Below are positions 1-10,933 of a stretch of 64,000 bases of DNA, one piece after another; positions within the stretch are counted from its first letter, which is position 1, and the number at the start of each line of letters is the position of its first letter. The position numbers and the translations under genes are program-made. Source of the stretch: Sanderia malayensis (lineage: Eukaryota; Cnidaria; Scyphozoa; Semaeostomeae; Pelagiidae); contig RQOL01000466.1 in assembly GCA_013076295.1 (NCBI GenBank), positions 4,507,080-4,571,079 of the forward strand, in the 5' to 3' direction. Below the pieces are notes generated by a model that saw nothing but the letters and a program-made list of their open reading frames with translations, did no database searches and was not told the DNA's origin.

Positions 1-244
1 CGTGGATTCAGCACTAAAGAAAGCATGTCATGTATTATTACATATCATATTTTATCCTAATAATCTGATTAATAAAAACAATTGTTCTTTAGTTACATGT
101 ACGTCGAAATTCAAAACAATTTCTATCATTAATTCAAAGCAAATATATTGAATATACACCTAACAAAGTTTCTTCTTTCAATACCAAAGGTAAAGTTAGA
201 AATTAAGGTTAATTAAAGTTTGTTAATTTAATGTTGAATACTAT

Positions 245-1400
245 TCTTCCTCCTTCAGCTGACCATGAATCTGGGATTTAATCTGTGAATGTAACAATGA
301 AAATAATTACTTTTCTTTGTTCATAAAATAACCCAAAAATTAATTGGTCGGCTCGTGAAAGGCCTAAACATGTTTATCAAAGTTGAAATTAAATCAAACA
401 ACCGCAACCGCCTGTGATTTGCAAAATCCAACAAGAAATAAATTGGAAACGAACAATGAAACTTACCTGTTTCTATACTTCCAAATAAAAAACCTCCGAC
501 ATGCAACCATTTATACATATTTCTTTTCAAAGAAAATGAAAACTTATTCAGAAACGGCAACAAAGCAAAATATTGACATTTTCGCGTCCCCAGCAATTTT
601 CCAAATTCCAAGTTTTAATCTTGCAGCATTTCATCAGAGCGAGGCGGCACATTTTTTTCCAGTTTTTGAACAGTAAGTCCATAAGTCCCTTGTACTGAGC
701 GAGTTGCGAGCGAGGCACAGGGACGTAATGTAATGAGTCTAAGTTAGCCCTCTAGTTTAGTATATATCCTATCTCTATGACTCACCCTCACCTCACTCAC
801 TACATTGCAGCCCTGCCCTTTGGTTGGCTCGTTTTTGCTCGCTCAGTTGAGATAAAAGGATAAAGTTAAACTTACTGTTAAATACATACTAGTTTTCGTC
901 CTTCAGCTGACTATAAATCTGGGATTAAATCTGAAAGTAACAATGAACATAATTACTTTTCATTGTTCATAAAATATAACCCAAAAATGAATGGATCAGC
1001 TCGTCAAGGCCTAAACATGTTTATCATAGATACGTGAAATCCTGTTAAAAAACCGCTGGTAATTTGCAAACTCCAAAAAAAACTAAATTGGACACTAAAA
1101 ATGAAACTTACCTGTTTCTATACTTCCAAATAAAAAAACATTGGACATGCAACCATTGACATCTTCCTTTTCAAAGAAAGGAAAACTTCTTCAGAGGCGG
1201 CAACAAAGCAAAATATTGACATTTTCGACGAGTCCTTCCCCGGCATTTTCCAAGTTTTCATCTTGTAGCATTTCATTGAACCGAAGTTCCATGTTTTTGC
1301 CAGGTTTTGAAAAGTAAGTCCATAAGTCCCCTGTGTTGAGCGAGTTGCGATTTGCGATGGGAGGAGGTACTGAGACGTAAATGTAGTGAGTTAGTCTTTG
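245..1400. repeat. Imperfect tandem duplication of a roughly 450-bp module
   Basis: Two diverged direct copies lie at about 245-720 and 900-1380. Both contain the same ordered landmarks: a block around 'ttcattgttcataaaat', the string 'aggcctaaacatgtttatca', a conserved 'aaacttacctgtttctatac' block, and a closing block around 'ttgagcgagttgcga'. The copies differ by many substitutions and small indels, so the duplication is not recent. No protein is evident on the plus strand. On the minus strand each copy keeps a consensus splice donor, described separately. The remaining sequence is AT-rich and I recognise nothing else in it. Confidence 0.7.
467..518 (-). CDS. Possible first coding exon of a minus-strand gene leaving the left edge (partial)
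   Basis: Read on the minus strand, an ATG at 518 opens 17 codons (MYKWLHVGGFLFGSIET plus one base). They end at a consensus donor, CAG before GTAAGT, at 467/466. The duplicate copy has the same donor at 1112/1111 and the same FLFGSIET ending after its own in-frame ATG. The rest of the gene would lie left of the window, so no family can be assigned. Support is limited to conservation of the donor and reading frame between the two copies. It could equally be a non-coding leader exon or chance. Confidence 0.25.
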
Positions 1401-1452
1401 TTGTCGTTTAAACGTTGAAACTATCAAACACTAAATCTTCTTTACTTTGCAA

Positions 1453-3613
1453 ATGGAAGAGGTAGACAGAACGGCATTTGTCAAGTGGTTGCTTACGGAA
1501 AAGACAGGGAAACAATCTTGCATGATAGCAAGATCTTTTGGTGAGAAAATCATCCAGTATTTGCGGTTGAAACGTGAACGTGGGGAAGATGATGCAGAAT
1601 TAAAAAGTAAATATGATCCCACGTTTAGATTGGGTATTAAGAAAAGGAACTTCAAACTTCTCAACGCTGTTGGATTGGGAGATATTCTCTGTCTTCCTAT
1701 CAAAAAGGTTTGTTTTATATTCTAGTAATATAATACTGTTTATTGGCTAGCCAATATGAAGACTTTTGTACTCATTTCCAAATAAATTATAATCTGCATA
1801 CTTGCAAAGCAATGAGGATGCCTGATGCCTTATTTCCACTATTTAGATTGGGAAAAAGAGCAAGGATAGCCATGCAATGCTGGGTCAAAATCGCCAGGTA
1901 ATCTTCAAAGAAGACATATACGATGTCATTTTGAATTGTCATAAAAATGGAGAGAAACACAGAGGATACAAGGGGACATTCAATAAGGTATGGGAGCAAG
2001 GAAGCAATATTTATTTGTTTACATACCGGCTGGGTTTTCTTGCAGCAATTCAGCTGATGTGGGTCAGTGATTTGACTAACATAGGCAAGAAAACTATCTG
2101 TATGAATCTTTCATTAACATTGTTTTGCTACCTAACAACACATTTTCATGTCTAAATTAACTAACAAATTGTTAATTATTGTAGATAACCCACTTTAAAT
2201 ATATTTTATTATTGTTATTATTATTATCTGACAGATCAACGAAACATACTGTAGCATTCCAAGAGAAGTTGTGCACAAGTTTGTTGAGATGTGTGACTAT
2301 TGTGCAGTGAACCACGCCTGCTTCACACCTAATCACCACAAAAATCAATCAGACAAGAAAAATAAACTTGCCAAATCTGGAAAAGCCAAAAGAAAGTATG
2401 AATTTAACGATGCTTTCTTGACAAGATGTCAGGTAATCTGTGTAACAAACATACCATCAATTTCAATGTTCCAGTATTGTGACCCCTCCTCGATGAAAAC
2501 ATTTGATTCACAAATTTCTCCACTCCTTTTTTCAGGTTGACATTATTGACATGACAGAGAATCCAGATGGCCTTTTCAAATACATCGGTCATTTTTTCGA
2601 TCACCACACAAAGTACAATATATTATTTCCACTGAAAACTAATGAAGCCAAATATGTTGCTAGAAAACTCTGCCGTCATGTACTTGGACATTTTGGATTG
2701 CCAAGAATAATGTACTCGAACTACGATCGCAGATACCTCAACGAACTCATCAGCTCAATATTACAACTGTGGTCTAGCGATGCGCAAATAATTAGCGGTG
2801 ATCCCAAAAGCAAAAAAGTGCAACCGTTTCTGCATCAAAGACAACGAACTGTTATGATACTCATTGAGACGATCAGAATGAAACAAAGCAGTACAAATAA
2901 CTGGGCGCTGTGGCTACCTGGAATACAATGTGAGTAAACATTGTCAACGTCATAGCCAGTAATATTGTCAGTACTGTTGAGAGGGGGTAGCCGGGGCAAA
3001 TTCCTGGGGCCCGGGTCTCCAGAAGGTCCCACAAAGGGCCCGCAAAAAGTTTTGCTAACGCAAAGCAATTATAAAACAGCCCCTTGTTTGTTTATAGCCC
3101 CAGGGCCCGAGCTGGCTCTCGACAGGCCTGAATATTGTTTAGCAAACATGTTTACTCAACCAGACCTCATCTCGTATAGTAGATTTATTGATGATAATTA
3201 GTATGTTTTGATTATCATCAGTATTGTCAATGAATATACTGATAATGATTTCGCTTTTAGATTCACTGAACACAAATGAGTTTGAAACAGACTCTCCACC
3301 ATCGTACGATACCGTCTTCAAAAGCCGACCACGCTGCTACAACTATACGTCTACCAGTAAAGGCATAGTGCACGAAGAAGACTTGACACAATCTGATGAT
3401 GGGCGGGAAGATATCGCTGATGATATAGTTATAACAGAACACCAAGCAACTGAAATGCAAGCTGAGGGCCAGAATGAAACTATATCTTCTGATTTCTCAC
3501 CAGTTGTTGAGAACTTAATTTCTCCATTGAGTATGGCATCAAGCAAAGCAGACATTATTATGCCGTCAAATACCTCAGTGATGCAAACAACAATGCCTTA
3601 CCCAGATATATAG
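1453..3613 (+). CDS. Integrase-derived protein, KRBA2/Ginger type, with degenerate catalytic site
   Basis: Five exons join in phase into 446 codons: 1453-1707, 1847-1987, 2235-2432, 2536-2929 and 3261-3613 (stop TAG). All introns are GT/AG. I chose the ATG at 1453 because the upstream TTG is not a eukaryotic start. Residues about 85-200 resemble the zinc-binding and linker part of KRAB-A-domain-2-like proteins (CDYC pair, IPREVVHKF, then FNDAFLTRCQ). The fourth exon is a retroviral-type integrase core (QVDIIDM, PDGLFKYI, DHHTKYN, PLKTNEAKYVA). The first catalytic Asp survives in VDIIDM. The usual S-D-N-G motif reads SNYDRRY, and the glutamate motif (normally SVER) reads PFLH, so strand transfer is unlikely. 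The last exon adds an acidic, Ser/Thr-rich tail without similarity I know. A possible AATAAA lies near 4037. It is probably a domesticated or decaying transposase relative; expression is unknown. Confidence 0.75.
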
Positions 3614-4542
3614 TCACATATTTATTTAAATGAATGTGGGGGTTGTTATGTTGCAGTTCTAAGAGATTCCATGCACTTTCTGTTTGCTGTCGTGCAAGCT
3701 GCTCAAACCATGAACAATAGAGTTGTATTACAACGCACAAACTAGCTATAGTCATTTTTCAATCAATCTCACTTGACGTCTGGCTCTCCCGTTCTTCAAC
3801 GCACACAAAAATATCTGCAGTTGATGTTTCACCTTTGGTCTTTAACCTCTCCTTTAACCTCTGCTCGCTCATTTTCAGTCACCGCTAGCCGGGGCTCTCT
3901 TGTGGCAAACAGTGAAACTGCATGCTATTCAAGGGAGCTGCATTGTATCTTGCAATTGTGAAATAACAAGGGTATGCAATACTGTAAAGATTGTTGTAAT
4001 TTATGTTGTTGTGTATACTCAATCTTGTGTGATAAATTGAATAAATGATCTTGAAAGAATTGATTGTCCTCTTAATGGCTTTCTGACGTAATCGTTCAAC
4101 CGTTATGCACATGGCAACAGCGACTTCTTTTACGCCACTTTTTCTTACTGATTCAACTTTGACTTAACAGCAAAGCACCTTGTGCAACTAAATAAAGCGA
4201 TAAAACATCGGCTTACAGCCACATGATCCATGGAATGATATGAAGGAACATTGGAATGGTAAGAGATGCTACAAAAAGCTTCAAAGGTAGGTACGAGACC
4301 GAGACTATATGAATGCAATGCAATTTAGCATCTTAACACACACATACTGTTCTTTCTTGAAGCATTATTTTTATACGAATATTGAGGCTCACAGTTGCAT
4401 AGAAACAGTAGAAATATCACAGTGCAGCATGAAAAAAATTAAGCATAAATAAAAAGGTGTGTGATGTATTTTGCATAAAATAGATGAGTGTCAAAAAACT
4501 ACCTGAAAGTGTAGCTGTATGCATCTGAGAATGGATCTAGCT
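3614..4542. other. Intergenic, between convergent genes
   Basis: This is the space between the integrase-like gene (+) and the ADI1 stop codon (-). It should hold both 3' untranslated regions. A TTGAATAAATGA string near 4037 could be a plus-strand poly(A) signal. Short open frames here have no recognisable similarity and I see no repeat structure. Confidence 0.5.
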
Positions 4543-6539
4543 TCAAGCATCCAAAGACTTGAGAAACTGTAGTCTGGCCGGATGCTCATCAGCAGGTCGG
4601 TTAATTGGTGTCCAAACAGGAGTGTCAACAAACAACCTCTTTGCTCGAATGTAGTCCTAGAATGGAATAATGAGGTCCTGTCAATGAATTCCAGACCTTC
4701 AAAGTCCAAACACAGGATTCCAGACAAATACTGCTTGCTCATGTGAATGAACCCAGATACCTTTGCTGCAACTAAATCATTAGTAGCCATATACATTTGT
4801 TTCGGTTTACAGTACACAACTACTATTGTTTCGGTTTGCAGTACACAAATTGGGATGAGTACTAAGTTCATTTTAATTCATTTTAGTGCTAACTGTTTTT
4901 CAAAAGTTCCTCAAAAACCAAATTTTTAAAATGTTTTGACTATTTTATTCACAGGCAGTTCTTGAATTTAAAAAGTGATTCGTACTGCCATTTCTTAAGT
5001 TTTTCTCATCTGAGAAGTCGGTTTCTTGTAGACAGCTTCTTCAAAACATACGTCTGTCATACAAAAGCCTTGCTTTGGACCATATCACCATCCTGATTTT
5101 TGAAATAAGAATCCTCCAACCCAACAACACGCTTTCATTGAATTACAGAAAGTGCCTTTGATCACCATGGCTAAAAAACCAAAATACACCCGAGGCTATT
5201 GTTCAAGGCATCAGAAATTTGATAATTAAATTAAACATTTGAAAATACCTTCTCGTCAAGTGTGAATCTGTGATAGATACCAGCAGGCAATACGAGCATG
5301 TCTCCTTTTGTTGCAGCAATTCTTATCCAATTATCGTTTTTGTCCCGGACATCGAAATAGCCACTTCCATCGAGAACAAAACGAATCTCCTCATCCGCAT
5401 GAAGGTGCTCTTTGAAAAAGCTTTTCAACTAGATCAAAAATAAGGTATAATTACTACATTTTGTTGATAAACTAATAAATGACAATTGTATGGTGATGCA
5501 ACATTTTAATGTACTATAGAACATGGCACAAGTCCTACTCTGTGGAATAACCTCCCACTTGAATTGTGTCAATGCAAGGAGCTTTAAAAACAAAAATCAA
5601 ATCCTATTTTATGACCATGAACATATCAACGTTTAAGGAACTACAGTATTGTTCACAGTCATTCAAACTGCTAATAAGCATCTTAGAAGCAGTAGCAACA
5701 GTAGGTCTTGTGCAATTTTGCTCATATAAACATGCTCTTGAATTTGACCGTTTTCACTGTGATGTGACAGTTCACTCATAATACACATTTTTTATTTTAT
5801 AAGAAATAAGGCCTACAAGTAAAAGTTTCTTAAATTTTCTATTGTAATTTAGCACAAATTCTACTAGTAGGATTCTTATAAAGTGGTTGCTTATAAAAAA
5901 AACGTGTACAAATGGAAGCTCATTGATAGCCCCAGCATAGGAAACTCCAGTACAGGTAGCCGTAGCTTCCATAGTGGGACTACCTCTGTGGAGTGATCAC
6001 ACGCATGGTTGCAATTTTCTGGCTATACCTTTTCTTCGTAGTTGGGAAGCTTCTCGGGAGAACAAGTGATTTCATCTTCGTAAGAATACCCTCTTTCTTT
6101 TTTTATTCGTGAATAAGTTTCATCATTTGTGTAGTTATCTGCATCAATCTACAAAAATAAAACACGTTAACCATATACTTTAGGCACTTAAAAACCCATA
6201 ATTATTGCCGCAAGTTTTATGACTGGTACGACCCAGTTTTAAGTCATAACTCAAAAGCTAGTCACAAAATCGAAAAAATATCAGCTGATTCAGATTCAGC
6301 GCATTCGAATCAAAAGTTTTGGCTAAAAAAACCTGTAGGAGTACTTTAACAGTGTTCACACCTAGATTTAAATCACTTCGTAATCAAAATAACAAGAATA
6401 GAATAGGTCGTTATTATACCTTCCAGGTGAGGACGTTTAATTTTTTCAACTCCTCAAAGCTGACATCACAACTCGGTTGCTTTTTATGAGGCAGACGTTG
6501 ATCAATGACTACATCATCCATGAACCATGCCTGAACCAT
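4543..6539 (-). CDS. ADI1: Acireductone dioxygenase (ADI1/MTND), complete
   Basis: Four minus-strand exons, 6420-6539, 6029-6148, 5249-5428 and 4543-4656, all in phase 0, give 177 residues. The human enzyme is of nearly the same length. ADI1 oxidises the acireductone of the methionine salvage pathway (5-methylthioadenosine recycling) in cytosol and nucleus, using Fe2+ or Ni2+. The cupin metal ligands are all visible in exon 3: His88 and His90 in HLHADEE, Glu94, and His133 in PAGIYHRF, at the same numbers as in the human protein. The start MVQAWFMDD and the end [12 protein letters not shown]...FLKSLDA are typical of the family. The last exon is easily missed, because its frame opens only after the acceptor at 4657. 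Nothing is missing. Introns are 289-879 bp and contain a MITE fragment near 5790-5912. Confidence 0.95.
5785..5912. mobile_element. MITE fragment in ADI1 intron 2
   Basis: The segment has 'aagtttcttaaattttcta' followed by 'cttataaaaaaaacgtgta'. The same ordered blocks end the larger MITE copies at 6857-6923, 10364-10760 and 33159-33557. Only the right-hand part is recognisable here, so this is a diverged, truncated copy. Confidence 0.4.
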
Positions 6540-6599
6540 TTTGTATTTCCAGTTTAAACTGCTCCACTTCAACAACAAAGCAAGCGTGATTGAGAAGCA

Positions 6600-6923
6600 A
6601 AAGAAAGTTGAGTAGGCCCGCTACTCAAACAAAGCTCTACCAGTAAAGGCTTCTCAAACTTTCTATTGTTAAAGAAAACAAAAGAGCAAACGATTTTGTA
6701 TACTTTGCCCCAAATCCTTAATGTGGGTTTCTTATACAGCGGTTTCTTATATAAAACTAAGTAGATGCTTGCAAATTGCAATAAGGCGCTGTCGGAGATA
6801 TTAAAAAGTTTGTGAAATCGTCCATGCTCATGGGGCCACTTAAAAGAATCCACATGAGAGTCTCAAAATAAGGAACTTAAAGAACTAGGCCTTGAGCTAG
6901 TTTCCTTATAAAAAAAGCGTGTA
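6600..6923. mobile_element. Diverged MITE copy upstream of ADI1
   Basis: The end of this segment (6857-6923) reads 'gtctcaaaataaggaactt' and then 'ccttataaaaaaagcgtgta'. This is nearly identical to the right end of the MITE copy ending at 10760. The left part (6640-6760) is more diverged. The 5' leader or promoter of ADI1 must lie in or next to this repeat. Confidence 0.45.
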
Positions 6924-8401
6924 CTGGACTCAAAAAACACGGAATAGACGCACACGCTTTTTTTTTTATAAGGAATAGACAGGGAATTATCCCCTACAAA
7001 CTAACAAACAGGGTAACCTTAAATTTTAATGTTTCACATGAAAGCCAAGACAAAGAGGATCGGAAATCCGAGATGGGACATTTCGAAAAAGTGACGGGGG
7101 TCACGTCATCGCTCATCAAAGTATTGCACCATTGGTCACGGTCAGAAAAAAATCAACTATCTTATATTGTAAACCTGAATATCTATTTAGAAAGAGCATA
7201 AAGAGTTATGCAAAAAATATTAAAGAACTTTATCTTTAACATAAACAGTTGAGGAGATATCGGCAGTCGAAGATGTTACAATTCAGGGGGTAAAAAAAGA
7301 AATGAAATTACCTGAATTCTCCAATATTACCAAAACATTAGCACAAATATTGAACTACATATACCATCTTATTGATGGAAAGCATTTCAAGTTGATTTCA
7401 GCCAAAGAAATGTTTGAAAAACTGAGTTTACACAATGTGCAGGGTGTCTGAATTCCTGACATTACCCCCCGATTTTTTGAAAAATCCATTTTTTAATGAT
7501 TTGGGGTGAAATTTTTGATATAGAGTCAACTCTGCTTCGGTTGAACACCCTAGGGAAGCGTGAAAATGCTTGAATTACAACATATTCGAATTGTAGAGGT
7601 TTACATTTATAAGAATTAATTGTTTAGTGATCCTTAGGAACGGAGAATTCCGTTCGAAATAGGTAAAGTTCGAGCTACACGAGTTAGAATTATGCAGACA
7701 TGACTGTAAATTGTATTCCACTAGTAAGAACTCATTAAAAATGCTTTTCTGTAGCAATTTGCTCTTCAATTAGACATCAACTTGCCAAATAAAAGCGAAC
7801 AAGTCATCAAAATTAGGGGGTAAAATCAGCATTGCTGAAACCAATATAAAATGAATTAAAGTGTATAGAAAAATTGTCAGCGAAAAAACCTCACTAATAT
7901 TTTATGGTAGCCATTCGTCTCATGAGCTATCACTTGATATAAAATCGGAGACATCCCATTTGCTCTCCTTGCTTTCACTTAACTAAGAATCATTTTCGCT
8001 AGCGCCTTTTTATGATTGGTTACAAACAGATTCGCTTGTCGGTCGATGCTTGTTGTTTATTTGCTTTGCTTTCAAACCATTTCTCTTTCCCTTTGATTTT
8101 CGCCTTACTCCTGGTAGTCTTTTCTCTCTTGCTTTCTTACATTGTGTTTGCAGATCTGCAATGTCAAATTCCTCGCTCGCTTCTGAAACAGGCTCCTTTT
8201 TCTTTTGTTGCACATTTCTTACAGGAGAAAATTGACTCCCGCAAACAAGACTGGCGGCTGTACTTTTGAATTTTTAATTTTCCAACCCCAAATTCTTAAA
8301 ATCTAGTTGATCGATCATAAAATTGCTGGAATAATACCATTCGTATGGTGGACGGAGTCTTGGTCCGGTGGAGGTAATAGCAATGAAGGCTTATGTTTAA
8401 G

Positions 8402-8868
8402 TTATATATATATGCGAATCCTAGTTTCAACAAAGTCTTTAAGCGTTATACCAGAATAGGCAGTTGAGCATATGAACTCTTTGACGTGGTCAATATCCTC
8501 TGGGGCTAGATTGCTTGTCAACCCAAGGGCCAAAAGTAAGTTGGTCTTTGTATTGTCAGCAAGGACTCTTCTGAGGACGAGAAGTTTACCCGGCAATAAC
8601 GGAAGAGGAAAACATCTACAGGATTAGAAAAGCGTACACAGTTAGATTGAGAAGGACTGCAATCACGAGGAAGCAGACACAAGACTCATACTTGAAATAT
8701 AACTTGTGTTGGACAACGAAGAACAAGAAAGAGAACAACCACATCGGTATCCTTACAAACAACAAAAGCATCATTATTTTTTTCAAGTGCTAGGGCAGTG
8801 AGACTTTGGGCCCTTGGGTTGACAAGCAATCTAGCCCCAGAGGATATTGACCACGTCAAAGAGTTCAT
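8402..8868 (-). pseudogene. Transposon protein remnant at the centre of the palindrome
   Basis: On the minus strand, the frame from 8868 down to 8686 contains KNNDAFVVCKDTDVVVLF. After frame breaks, 8596-8402 contains LTSNLAPEDIDHVKEFICS and LKDFVETRIRIYI before a stop. The DTDV-plus-hydrophobic motif followed by an E-F-I/V-C motif recurs in transposon-associated proteins I have seen in cnidarian genomes, but I cannot name the family firmly. The second block is repeated in the right arm (about 8810-8940, plus strand) because it lies in the inverted duplication. The coding part is broken and incomplete. Confidence 0.45.
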
Positions 8869-9066
8869 ATGCTCAACTGCCTATTCTGGTATAACGCTTA
8901 AAGACTTTGTTGAAACTAGGATTCGCATATATATATAACTTAAACATAAGCCTTCATTGCTATTACCTCCACCGGACCAAGACTCCGTCCACCATACGAA
9001 TGGTATTATTCCAGCAATTTTATGATCGATCAACTAGATTTTAAGAATTTGGGGTTGGAAAATTAA

Positions 9067-9330
9067 AAATTCAAAAGTACAGCCGCCAGTCTTGTTTGCG
9101 GGAGTCAATTTTCTCCTGTAAGAAATGTGCAACAAAAGAAAAAGGAGCCTGTTTCAGAAGCGAGCGAGGAATTTGACATTGCAGATCTGCAAACACAATG
9201 TAAGAAAGCAAGAGAGAAAAGACTACCAGGAGTAAGGCGAAAATCAAAGGGAAAGAGAAATGGTTTGAAAGCAAAGCAAATAAACAACAAGCATCGACCG
9301 ACAAGCGAATCTGTTTGTAACCAATCATAA
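9067..9330 (+). pseudogene. Open frame in the right arm, mirrored in the left arm at 8010-8273
   Basis: About 87 codons run open from 9067 to a stop at 9328-9330 and contain VQQKKKEPVSEASEEFDI. The segment is highly basic (KSKGKRNGLKAKQ) and Glu/Lys-rich. An exact mirror lies on the minus strand in the left arm. There is no convincing ATG at its start, so it may be a surviving exon of the parental transposon gene. I recognise no domain. Confidence 0.3.
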
Positions 9331-10933
9331 AAAGGCGCTAGCGAAAATGATTCTTAGTTAAGTGAAAGCAAGGAGAGCAAATGGGATGTCTCCGATTTTA
9401 TATCAAGTGATAGCTCATGAGACGAATGGCTACCATAAAATATTAGTGAGGTTTTTTCGCTGACAATTTTTCTATACACTTTAATTCATTTTATATTGGT
9501 TTCAGCAATGCTGATTTTACCCCCTAATTTTGATGACTTGTTCGCTTTTATTTGGCAAGTTGATGTCTAATTGAAGAGCAAATTGCTACAGAAAAGCATT
9601 TTTAATGAGTTCTTACTAGTGGAATACAATTTACAGTCATGTCTGCATAATTCTAACTCGTGTAGCTCGAACTTTACCTATTTCGAACGGAATTCTCCGT
9701 TCCTAAGGATCACTAAACAATTAATTCTTATAAATGTAAACCTCTACAATTCGAATATGTTGTAATTCAAGCATTTTCACGCTTCCCTAGGGTGTTCAAC
9801 CGAAGCAGAGTTGACTCTATATCAAAAATTTCACCCCAAATCATTAAAAAATGGATTTTTCAAAAAATCGGGGGGTAATGTCAGGAATTCAGACACCCTG
9901 CACATTGTGTAAACTCAGTTTTTCAAACATTTCTTTGGCTGAAATCAACTTGAAATGCTTTCCATCAATAAGATGGTATATGTAGTTCAATATTTGTGCT
10001 AATGTTTTGGTAATATTGGAGAATTCAGGTAATTTCATTTCTTTTTTTACCCCCTGAATTGTAACATCTTCGACTGCCGATATCTCCTCAACTGTTTATG
10101 TTAAAGATAAAGTTCTTTAATATTTTTTGCATAACTCTTTATGCTCTTTCTAAATAGATATTCAGGTTTACAATATAAGATAGTTGATTTTTTTCTGACG
10201 TAACCAATGGTGCAATACTTTGATGAGCGATGACGTGACCCCCGTCACTTTTTCGAAATGTCCCATCTCGGATTTCTGATCCTCTTTGTCTTGGCTTTCA
10301 TGTGAAACATTAAAATTTAAGGTTACCCTGTTTGTTAGTTTGTAGGGGATAATTCCCTGTCTAGAACCGTTTATAAGGAACCTACATGTAGAAGGTCGAA
10401 AAACTTAAGGAACTTTTACTACTAAAGGCGAAATCACTAAGGAATTTTTTAATTTTGAATATATTTACATTTCCGCACAATTTACAATTAAGAAGCCTGT
10501 TCCATTGATTTTCAGTACTTTTACATTATATGAAGCTTCTTCATGTTTTAACCTGCTTATCTTTTCACAAGTGTATAGCAAAACGTTGAATTTGAATGCT
10601 TTTCTTGCGTCTGTACTAATTATCTCCACTAAATGTGAACTTAAAATTAAGGAACTATTAAGGAACTTTTAGAACTGCAAAGTGGTCAAAAGAGGTCTCA
10701 AAATAAGGAATTTAAAGAACTAGGCCCGAGCTAGGTTCCTTATAAAAAAAAAAGCGTGTATTGCAGTTGCAAAAAATGGAGTGAGAGGGAACGAAAAAGG
10801 AAATTAATGTTCTTAATTACTTAATTAGTAGATAAAACACATATTTGCATAAATGTTAAAATGTTACGTATAAAATGTTATGTGTTAAACATGTATATTT
10901 AAAACGTTACTCATCACTTCTTTCCGCCGTTCG

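Larger units (their letters stand above)
6976..10363. mobile_element. Giant near-perfect palindromic transposon (arms about 1.56 kb)
   Basis: The left arm, about 6976-8535, is repeated inverted at about 8805-10363, around a unique centre of about 270 bp. Paired positions sum to 17340 through most of the arms and to 17339 near the outer ends, so they differ by about one indel. I noticed only a few mismatches (for example near 7140/10200 and 7060/10277). The ends read TAGACAGGG...CCCTGTCTA. The flanks are compatible either with a 3-bp GAA duplication outside those ends or with TA duplications. Each arm carries an outward-pointing fragment of a protein (EDIDHVKEFICS, LKDFVETRIRIY) and a second open frame. 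The unique centre has one more protein-like block on the minus strand. No intact transposase is present, so this is probably a non-autonomous, snap-back derivative of a DNA transposon. Confidence 0.85.
6952..10760. mobile_element. MITE (about 420 bp) interrupted by the giant palindrome
   Basis: The left terminus at 6952-6975 starts 'acacgctttttt...ataaggaa'. The rest of the same element resumes at 10364 ('gaaccgtttataaggaacc') and ends at about 10760 with the inverted terminus 'ggttccttataaaaaa...agcgtgt'. An uninterrupted relative of about 400 bp lies at 33159-33557 with the same order of blocks. The palindrome at 6976-10363 therefore inserted inside this MITE and is the younger element. Confidence 0.6.

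Noticed and set aside
383..676. Plus-strand open frame of 97 codons in the left duplicated module
   Set aside because: It starts inside the repeat, has no similarity, and is broken in the second copy of the module.
1447..1449. TTG as the start of the integrase-like gene
   Set aside because: A eukaryotic gene should start at ATG; the next codons include ATG at 1453 in the same frame.
4491..4871. A single 126-codon minus-strand open frame as a separate gene
   Set aside because: Only its middle overlaps real coding sequence, in another frame: the last ADI1 exon at 4543-4656.
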